Origin: Staphylotrichum longicolle
Taxonomy: Eukaryota > Ascomycota > Sordariomycetes > Sordariales > Chaetomiaceae
Direction of reading: 5' to 3'
Length of the DNA stretch: 64,000 nt
NCBI GenBank assembly: GCA_019096155.1
Contig: JAHCVI010000003.1
Location: 62,001 to 126,000, forward strand
Made by a program: the position numbers and the translations under genes. The notes below the pieces were generated by a model. That model searched no databases. It was not told the DNA's origin and worked only from the letters and a program-made list of their open reading frames with translations. Below, in pieces: positions 56,057-64,000 of the stretch; position 1 is the first letter of the stretch; each line of letters starts with the position of its first letter.

Positions 56057-56753
56057 ATGTCCGCCGTCGCAACATCACCGCCGATGCCCACATGGGCAGT
56101 ACAGCTCAAGAACCCGCCAGCGCACAAGTCCAAGCAGGCCGGCATCCCCGATCCCCCGGGATACCCCTCGTCGCAGTCGACCAGCTCCAAGGTACGGAGC
56201 TCTGCCGCCCATCGCAGCCGACACCTGTCCATCAACCCATCAACCCGTCGCTAACGGAGTCGCTCGCAGAAGAAAGATGCCAAGGATAGCAAAGCCGCCC
56301 AGCGGCAGGCCCCGACGCCCGACGAGATGGACACGCTGAAGGTGAAGAAGGCCTGGGAGGTCGCCCTCGGCCCCATCAAGAGCCTGCCCATGACCGGCAT
56401 CATGATGTACATGTCGGGCAACTCGCTGCAGATCTTCAGCATCATGATGGTCTTTATGGCCTTCAAGAATCCCATCATGGGCATCCTCGGCACCAACCAG
56501 GCCTTTGAGCGCTTCGAGACGGACACCAACAGGGCCAAGATCCTGCAGGTCAAGCTGGCATATGTCGCCATGCAGCTGGTTGCGCTGGCCCTGGGGATAT
56601 GGAAGGTCAATGGGATGGGTCTATTGCCGTGAGTATGCGACAACCCTTCTTGATAACTGGTGGCTGACAAGAAGGCACAGGACGACGCGGTCAGACTGGC
56701 TTGCCTGGGAAGCGCAGCGCGAGGCTGTGGAACACGCAGTTCCGGCGTTATAG
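56057..56753 (+). CDS. ER membrane protein complex subunit 4 (EMC4)
   Basis: Exons 56057-56191, 56270-56628 and 56681-56753 (introns 78 and 52 nt) encode 188 residues. The N-terminus is cytosolic and Pro/Ser-rich (GIPDPPGYPSSQ). The core WEVALGPIKSLPMTGIMMYM, SGNSLQIFSIMMVFMAFKNP and KLAYVAMQLVALALGIWKV is the DUF1077/EMC4 signature, with two or three membrane segments. EMC inserts tail-anchored and polytopic proteins into the ER membrane. Length fits fungal EMC4. The short last exon encodes TTRSDWLAWEAQREAVEHA. Confidence 0.92.
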
Positions 56754-57779
56754 ACACGCCGTCTTGTCAAGAAGACGATACCACATGTTGGATACGCAAT
56801 CTGCTCTCTTCTGCTTGTGGGACCCATGACTCGACAAGGTCGGAGAGCTGAGAGATCTGCCGATGAAAGAATCACCCGATGCACACCCACAGCCGGGCCC
56901 ACACCGAGGACGCAGGATTGGGGGCCGAGGCGGGTGCCGGCCACAGTTTCGTTCCGCGTCGCGATGCCGCCTGGCACGCATTTATTTTTGCAAACTTGCC
57001 TTCCTTCCGGCAGAGGGTTGTGTCCGGCATATTGCCGGTTACCCGTTGGTTCGAGCAAGACTCCACAGAGCGCCACTGAAATACAACAGCGATTCGATAG
57101 CCTCGTTATCTGCGTGACTCAAACTTCAAACGAACCCGAAGCGGTTTGGCCTCGCTGGTTGGTACCATGGTATGCATGGTTCTTGTGCTCTTGGCCTCCT
57201 GCCATTTCCGCCGGGTTTGTATGTGTTGACGGATTCCGCCGATCATTCAAACCGCCTCTTCAGCCTGGCAGCTGCATGCTCTGTTGTTGTTTCTCGGCAC
57301 TGGTTCGCGTCCTACTTGATCCTTCAGGATCCTGCACAGCCTTGGCGGCTCAGGTCCGGTTCGTGCGACACTGCTGCGATCAAGACCGTTGAGTAGGGTC
57401 CGCCAACAACCCGCGACTCATCTGTAAGGGGCTAGTTAACGGCAAGGATCAAGCCATCTGGGCCCCTGCTTGCACAACCTTCGTGGGGCACGGTTGATCC
57501 CCCCAGACGACACCATTGGGCGAGACAAGCAGATTGAATGCCGACCAGGCCCAAGGGGACAAGGCAGCAGCTTGGGATGGGAAGGGATTTTTCCCATGTG
57601 TGGTGGAAGCCTTAAAACGGGCGCTCCCATGTGACGGTGCCTGAGAGCAGAATCTGTTTTGTCGTTATATCACACCCTTAAAACCCCCCAGACATCCTAG
57701 AGCTGGTTTAGTCTCGCCATCATAAACATCTATCGTCCTTGACTATTCCCTTACTCAAACACTGATCTCGAACCTCACG
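56754..57779. other. Intergenic, about 1 kb
   Basis: Between plus-strand genes. A TTATATCAC element near 57664 may serve the next gene. No gene supported. Confidence 0.35.
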
Positions 57780-58594
57780 ATGCATCGAGCAATCCCCCTG
57801 GGCCTCCGGGTCGTCCAAGTTCGCGCTCGCCTCCCCCCTTTTTTCCAGCCATCGGCTAACATTCCCATCCAGCTCCTCACTGCCCTCACGATCCTGGCTC
57901 TTGCGGTTGTCATGATCAAGAACCAAGTCTACGGCTCCTCGCCCGTCACTACCCGCTACAGCACCTTTACTGGGGGCTTCGGCATGATTGTCAGCGGCGT
58001 CGGCCTCCTCTCGCTCTTTGTGACCTTTATCCCGGCGATCGTGCCCATTGCTCTCGACACCCTCGCCGGCTTTCTGTTCTTGGGCGGTGGTATCGTATGT
58101 TGCCCCTTTCTTTCTTTTTGTCCTCCCCCCTGTTCCTTCCTCCCTTCACCTCTCGTCTCTTTCTCACACTTGATCAAGTCTCTTCCTCACGCCTTATTCA
58201 CGCCCCACAAATCCCCTTGTCCCTCCCCCTCCGTCTCCCCACCCATCAAAAACACACCCCCAAGACTAACATTTCCCTCCCACACCAACAGGCCTGGGCC
58301 TACGGCCTCCGCCAGACCGCCAACTGCAGCGCCGGCGACGCGATGCTGTACAACGACCTGCTCAACCAGGGCAGCCAGCAGTTCAAGGACGGCGTCGGCT
58401 ACGGCGTCGCGCACCCCGGCGACAGCGAGTGGGACCTCTTCCACCGGCTGCGCGGCAACTGCCAGCGCGCCCAGGCCGACGAGATCCTGCAGTTCATCTC
58501 GTTTGGCATCGCCGCCGGCCTGGTCGCGCTGGGATACCTGGGCATGAAGAAGGGGTGGGGCGGGAGGACGGGTGCCGGCGCGTATGTCGCTTAA
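57780..58594 (+). CDS. MARVEL-type four-helix membrane protein
   Basis: Exons 57780-57818, 57873-58094 and 58292-58594 encode 187 residues. The first intron (54 nt) has branch GGCTAAC and acceptor ATCCAG; the second is 197 nt. Helix 1 spans the first junction (LGLRVVQLLTALTILALAVV), helix 2 is MIVSGVGLLSLFVTFIPAI, helix 3 VPIALDTLAGFLFLGGGIAW, and helix 4 ILQFISFGIAAGLVALGYLG. A Cys-rich, polar loop (NCSAGD to RGNCQRAQ) lies between helices 3 and 4. This fits the fungal MARVEL/Nce102-like group, which organises plasma-membrane domains (eisosome or MCC) and non-classical export. The exact member is uncertain. Confidence 0.78.
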
Positions 58595-58927
58595 ACAGGC
58601 GGACGAGGAAATGAAAATAATGGTGGAGGGTTGAGAAGGATGATCAAGGGACACGCAGCTTACACTCGAGACACAAACGTAATAACTAAAGAGAAACACG
58701 GCTTTAATTCAGGGTATCCTACATGGTCCAAACAAACTATCCCGATCGAAACCACCATCATTTCGTCTCCATCATCGTCATCCGCCATTTTCTCATGACA
58801 TTTCCCATAAACATCATCCCCACAAACAGCCTCCCAACAGCACATCATGCCAACATCGCTCGCATCTAAACCAACAAATAACCCGGCAAATAGAACCCCA
58901 ACAAACAAAGAAATCCGAACTTTATAC
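58595..58927. other. Convergent intergenic
   Basis: 333 nt between the MARVEL-type and chitin synthase stop codons; AT-rich, no feature. Confidence 0.4.
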
Positions 58928-61900
58928 CTACCGCCGCACGCTGCTCGCAACACTGCTCATAGTATCGCTGATCTTGCTCCCCCACCCACCAACCCACTTG
59001 GGCATCTTGAGCGTCATCCTCACCCGCCCCTCGACCACCATGTTCACTAGCGCGATGATGGCATACGCGGTGCTCCCCAGCCCTCTAAACACGGCCAAGC
59101 CGGCCACCGACCAGAGGATGAACCGGAGGTAGAAGTTATCGCCGATGGAGCTGCCGCCGTACGCCTCGCTGACCGCCATGGCGAGCGTGGCGTTGGCCAC
59201 CAGCCACGTCACGACCATGTACGTGCGCACGCTCTTGTAGTAGTCCTGCTGCATCTGCTCCTCTGACACGCCGGGCGAGGGGACCTCGACGCGGTCGCGC
59301 AGGTTGCGCAGCGCCTCGTCGTATCCGGAGTCGATGTCGAGCTGCTCCGAGGGCATCTCGAGCTCCACGGTGCTGCCCTTGCCGATGGCGCCGCCGAGGT
59401 CCGTCTTCATGACATTATCGCCCTTGGTGCCCCAGGTGACGTCGTGCGTGTTGCAGAAGGCGTAGATCTGGAGCGTGCAGATGTAGCTGGGCAGCAGGAT
59501 GAGGTACTGCAGGAGCGAGGTGAACATGTGCCAGGGGTCGAGATAGAGGAAGGACATGAAGAAGTAGAGGCCAAACGTGGAGACGGTCGAGACGATGACA
59601 TTTGTAAAAACGTTGTTGCCCATGGTCAGCGCCGAGCCGTCTTCGTTACCCTGCTTGAACTGCCGGACCACGACGTAGATGCAGGCAAACAGGGTGTAGG
59701 CCATGATGACGCCGTAGATGATCATAGAGGCCAGGTACATCTTTTTGGCGCCCTGCGGACGGTTGCCAAGCGAGAGGATGAACTGGGTCGAGATGAGGAG
59801 GACGCAGACGTAGCGCAGGATGGTGAAGATGTACTTGGCCGCGCCTCCGCCGAACGGGTCGACCTTCGGGTCAGCGAGACCACCGGCAATGAAGTAAAAG
59901 GTCAGGTAGAAGTTGGCGAGCGAGAGGTACGTGAAAATCAGCTGAATAAACTGATACACAAACTCAACGTGCAACAAGATCTTTCGAGCGATGGTGTGGT
60001 CAGTCAGCCAGATCTGCTTGAAGTGGACCAGCGAGTAGACGGCCGCGAAGAAGGCACCGTTGAGCCAACGGCGGCGCTGCGAGACGAACTCAGGAACAGT
60101 ATCTATGAACTGTCAGAAATGTGAGCCCAGTCAAGAAGGAGACAGACTTACCAGGCACATCAGTCTCACCAGTGCATCCCCTGACATACTTCAACACCCA
60201 TCTCTCTCCACGTTTAGCCACCAGCTCCCAGCAGAGGATACGGTCCTCGGCCAAGTACATGTTTGCCGTAAACACGTCGGCATGCTGGCCGTGCAGCGTC
60301 TCGCCCTTGAAATACTGGCTGAGCGGGCCGTGGCCGGTCTCGTCGTTCTGCAGGGCATGGTAGCGGTACGCACTGAGAGCGCCGGGCAAACCGGTGATGT
60401 ACCCAAACACACTCTCGAGCGGCTTGTCGAGGATGTTTGACAGCTTGTACTCAAAATTCTGCGAGGCCACTAGGGGATTCAGGAGGTTCTTCCCCCAGCG
60501 TCCCTTCATTGCCACAATCTCTCCACAGGCGCCGGCGACGTTGGAGTCCGTGTCGAAAGCCTTCCACAGATGGTACAGCGCGGTGCCGGCGGGCCGCGTG
60601 CCGACGTCGAGCAGAATGCACACATTTGGGTTGAGCGCCTTGCCGAAAGCGTTGAAGAACCAACGGTGCGAGTTGAGCTTCTTCTGGTTCTTCTCCTTGA
60701 GACAGAAGATCATCTGGCAGGGCACGATGCCCTTTTCGGCGCCCTTGAACTTGAGGTCCGAGTCGAGCGACACCTGCGTCGTGTATTCGTACACGTGTGC
60801 CTGCACGGCCTTCTGGTTGACGTAGTTCTTGGCGATACCGTGCTGGTAGACGCCCATGGCGGCGAGCGCGTCGAGCGTGCGCGGGTGGATCTTTTCGCGG
60901 CCGTCCGACACGATGCAGACGACAATCTTCTGCCACCCAAACTCTCCCCACGTCCGAGACCGGTTGCGGCTGCAGAAATGGCTGATGTTCTTCATGACGG
61001 CGTGCATGGTACGCGTGAAGCCGTACTCGTCCTCGTTGTACATGGTGATGCAGATGAACAGCTCCGTCTCGCGTGCGGTCCTCCCGATGTTCTGGCGCAA
61101 CTTGTACCCTCTGTCGACAAAGTCGTCCGGATCGCACGTCACGGCTGTGTAGCGCATGTGGGTAAACTCGATCTCGTCTCGACGCGGCAGGAAGCTGTAC
61201 AGAATGGTCGGGATTTTGCACTCGAGAACGAGCTCGCCATTGATCAGCTGCACCTCCCTCCTGCTCATCTGCGGCGCGCGGACTCCGCGCCGTTCTTGCC
61301 TGCCCTCGGGCGCAGGGCCGTACCGGTCCGTCTTCTCGTCCCACGAGTCGTCGGTGGCATCCTCGCTCAACGTGGCTTGCGACTGGGCGTACGATTCCCG
61401 GCGATGTCGGCCGCCACCAAGATCGGACTCGGGCGCAAACACATCGTCGGTGTCCTCGGCCAGCGGAATGCTCACGGTAACATCGTCGGCAAAAGAGTGA
61501 GTTGAGCCTCGGTTGCCTCCCGAGAAGAGTGGCGCAGGGGGCAGCGGCCGTCTAGGGCTGCCACCGTACGTGGATGCGGGCGTGCCGGGCCGAGGACTGC
61601 CGTTGAGGTCTGCTGGCTCGTACCTAGTGCTGATAGGCGGCGGGCGGGTGTACTCTGAAGAGGCGCGCGACGGAGTCCAGGGCCGAGTTGGCGATGCGCC
61701 GTCCGTGGCTGGGTTGTAGGAGCTGAAGGAGGGCTCCGGGGGCGGCATGCGCGGCGGATCGAGAATGGACTGGCGCGAATCGATGGACGGCTCATAGTGA
61801 CGTCGGGTTCGGCTCCTGAGTTGGTCTTGTTGTGAGCTTATGCTTAACTTTGGGCTGAGGTGTGCCTCTTTTGGAGACTTTGGGGACTCAGACTCGCATC

Positions 61901-62414
61901 GAGCTTGGAACCGTCCATTCTTCCTGGGGGACGGGCCCTCTGGAAGCACGGGCAAGCCCTCTGCGGCAGCCTCCACGGGAGGTAGCTCCGTCATCTTCTT
62001 CTTCTTTTGCAGCCTCACTGTCGAGCGCCTGCTGGGAGATGGCGGCATGGCTCCCTCCACGTTCAGCCGCGTGCCCGTGGGAGCTGGGGCGCTGGCTGAA
62101 GCGGTGTTCTTGTTCCTGCCTAACATTGATCTCTCCGGGCGCAATCTGAGAGCAGGAGGAATCTCTGGTGTTGCGCACGCGCGAGACAGATGTAGTTGGG
62201 GGAGTGACTGGACGGGGCGGAGGGACAGAGGGAGAGGGAGAGGAATCTGTGGTAAGACATACGGCCGCGGATCATATGGCTCCTCCATCGAGGTCAACAA
62301 GCGCACGGCAGCACTATGGCTCGGCGTGCCAGTGGGCGTCGAGTCGTCCATGTCGGCATACGAGGGCAGGGTGTACTCGGGCGGCGGCCGGGAGGGCGAG
62401 TGTCGGCCGTCCAT
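58928..62414 (-). CDS. Chitin synthase, class I/II type
   Basis: Exons 60152-62414 and 58928-60102 with a 49-nt intron give 1145 residues. A second, in-frame intron is likely at 61816-62262 (447 nt: donor GTATGT, acceptor CTCAG), which would give about 996 residues, nearer the family's usual length. The N-terminus is disordered (Pro/Ser/Arg). Catalytic landmarks: EFTHMRYTAVTCDPDDF, ITMYNEDEYGFTRT, KIVVCIVSDGREK, HRWFFNAFGKAL, LLDVGTRP, AEDRIL (E723) and QRRRWLNG (Q763). About seven membrane helices follow (for example FIQLIFTYLSLANFYLTFYF and YVCVLLISTQFILSL). The enzyme adds GlcNAc from UDP-GlcNAc to chitin at the plasma membrane. The RGYKLRQNIGRTARETELFI region (landmark) suits class I better than III. 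Confidence 0.93.
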
Positions 62415-63175
62415 GATGGCTGCTGCTTGTGGCGGCGAGGCCGCAGGCGGGAGAAATGCACCGAAAGTGCTCCGCAGGTCGGTTCGTATCCGAAACCAGG
62501 GACGCGAGAGATTAACGTTATTGCGATGGTCGCAGGCGGCGTCTGCAAGCTGGAAGGGCGCGCAAGGGAGAGAGGAATGCGCAGCCCAGAATCAAAGCGT
62601 CGCGCACAACCCGAAACCTCCAAGTCGTCGTGGCGGGCAAATGGAGAAACAACGCTAAAAAGCGCCCTGGGATGGGACTCGAAGGTATCGTGGAGCACAG
62701 ATCAACGAAGTGGAAATGCGATTGCCCTCCAAAGGCCGGGCGCTGGAGGGGTTCTTTCCTTTGGAGTGTTTAGGTCCCTCGTTGCAGCGGCGTTGCCCGG
62801 GCAACCACTTCCCTCGCGCAAGGCACCTGAGACCCTTGCTGCAGGCACGCTGCCTGGCTCGCTTGGCTCAGCCAAGGCAGCCAAGGCAGCCAAACCAATC
62901 CGCCGATCCGTGGCGCACAATTGATCCATCTCTTGTCGCAGCGCCAAACATCGATATCTGGAACAAATTCGATGCACAACCCACAGCATGGGCTGGTCTC
63001 ATTGACACGGTTGCATCGACATTTGCACAACGGACGAGTACGCGCGCAGCAAGCGGTAGAACAATAACAGTGATATTTAGAAGTTGAGTTTTTCGACGCC
63101 CAAAACATGATAAATGCGACAGATAGTGAAATGCAGTGCTCTCGAGATGCATGCGCCCGCCCCGCAAATTAAAAG
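62415..63175. other. Intergenic
   Basis: Promoter of the chitin synthase gene and 3' flank of the sulfite reductase gene, both minus. A short direct repeat of GGCAGCCAA-like units occurs near 62874-62893; otherwise nothing. Confidence 0.4.
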
Positions 63176-64000
63176 CTACACAAACTCCCGTTTATCCCTC
63201 CGACCCTCTTCACTCCTCGTCCGACTCCTCCTCGGCAACCTGCAGCAATACGAGTTAGCAAAGACGCTCCACAAACACTGGACTGGACTCAATCGGTTAG
63301 ACTCACCCCTCGTGGTCCCGGCCCTCCTTGGTCGCCTTGATGACACCGGCGCGGATGGTCCAGTCGCCGAACCGCTCGCCCTCGTTGCGCTCGGCCGCGT
63401 ACCGCTTGAGCAGGCCCTTCATGATCTCGAGGATCTCGTCCTCCTTGATGCTCGACCGGTACAGCTTGTTCAGGCGCTGGCCGTGGTAGCCGCCGCCCAG
63501 GTACATGTTGTACGCGCCGTACGCCTTGCCGACAAAGGCCACCTCGGCCAGCCATGGCCGGGCGCACCCGTTGGGGCAGCCCGTCATGCGCATGACGATC
63601 GAGTCCTGGCGCAGGCCGTTCTCCTCGAGGCACGCCTCCAGCTTGGAGATGAGCACGGGCAGGTACCGCTCGCTCTCGGCCATGGCGAGGCCGCAGGTGG
63701 GGAAAGCGACGCAGGCCGACGAGCTGAGGCGGAGCGCCGAGAAGTGGAGGTTGTCGAGCTTGTACTCGGCCATGAGCTTCTTGAGGGCCGGCAGGTCCTC
63801 GTCGGCCACGTTGCTGAGGATCAGGTGCTGGTTGGGCGTGAGGCGGAACTCGCCCTTGTGCACCTTTGCGATCTCGCGCAGGCCCGTCTTCATGCGGAAG
63901 TCGGCCGTGTCCTCGATGCGGCCGTTCTCGATGAAGAAGGTGAAGTGGTTCATGCCGTGCTCGTCCTTGGTCCAGCCGAACGTGTCGACGTTGCTGTCGA
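63176..64000 (-). CDS. Sulfite reductase hemoprotein (beta) subunit, partial
   Basis: The 5' part is beyond the window; exon 63307-64000 and possibly 63176-63239 are seen. The siroheme/4Fe-4S ligand pattern is clear: ACVAFPTCGLAMAESERYLP (C-x5-C) followed by TGCPNGCARPW (C-x3-C). The nearby RLTPNQHLILSNV strand and MKTGLREIAKVHKGEF belong to the nitrite/sulfite reductase fold. The enzyme reduces sulfite to sulfide in cysteine and methionine synthesis, together with the NADPH flavoprotein subunit. The 3' end is uncertain: the reading frame stops right after RDHEG at 63303, but a typical intron (GTGAGT, TGCTAAC, CTGCAG; 63240-63306) follows. Splicing gives a basic tail ending near 63176; an acidic tail (VAEEESDEE, stop 63210) lies one frame away. 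Confidence 0.88.

Noticed and set aside
57003..57070. GGTTCGAGC as a possible tRNA B box
   Set aside because: No matching A box or cloverleaf around it; no tRNA supported anywhere in the window.

Overview
The window is nuclear DNA of a filamentous ascomycete, most likely a Sordariomycete close to the Sordariales. The signs are a GC-rich genome with short genes, introns mostly of 49-112 nt with GTRNGT donors and CTRAC-like branch points, and fungus-specific proteins (class I/II chitin synthase, a LaeA-like methyltransferase, a SAT4/PTH11-type membrane protein, a CorA-like protein, a Cip1-like cellulose-induced protein). Almost every gene had to be assembled from exons; junctions were accepted when splice signals, reading phase and family similarity agreed. 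Many long open frames on the opposite strand of GC-rich genes were ignored.

Layout. 1-3.7 kb: partial Cip1-like secreted protein, a small two-helix membrane protein and a multi-pass membrane protein, all minus. 5.2-7.4 kb: a modular cysteine-rich secreted protein and a RING/IBR-like zinc protein, plus. 7.7-11.8 kb: a catalytically degenerate low-molecular-weight phosphatase-like protein and a very acidic protein, minus. 14.3-18.2 kb: a kinesin-6-like motor and a secreted unknown, plus. 19.7-21.2 kb: a caspase-like gene lacking the catalytic dyad and carrying a frameshift. 21.2-26.9 kb: ketopantoate reductase-like enzyme, tandem ABC ATPase, proteasome assembly factor UMP1 and a prenylated UBL3/MUB-type ubiquitin-fold protein. 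28.7-31.9 kb: a membrane-anchored unknown and a GNAT-like protein. 32.7-37.1 kb: rhamnogalacturonan lyase (PL4) convergent with a secreted GMC oxidoreductase. 38.5-41.8 kb: rhodopsin-like membrane protein and a CorA-like gene with an in-frame stop. 42.4-46.6 kb: a cytochrome P450 and a LaeA-like methyltransferase read from one divergent intergenic region. 47.8-52.0 kb: a large membrane protein and a GPI-anchored Ser/Thr-rich protein. 52.5-64 kb: housekeeping genes for AP-1 beta, EMC4, a MARVEL-type protein, chitin synthase and the partial sulfite reductase hemoprotein subunit.

How the genes relate. Cip1-like protein, PL4 lyase and GMC oxidoreductase point to a plant-biomass degrader. Chitin synthase, AP-1 beta, EMC4, the MARVEL protein and the GPI protein belong to secretion and cell-wall building. 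The P450/LaeA-like pair is a possible two-gene tailoring unit. The most unusual loci are two enzyme folds that kept their scaffold but lost catalytic residues (phosphatase-like and caspase-like), a CorA-like gene with one RIP-type stop, a secreted protein apparently built by exon duplication, and a methyltransferase gene with a GC-AG intron and a 13-nt exon. I saw no tRNA, rRNA, transposon or CRISPR array; no complete known system of a new kind is proven here.
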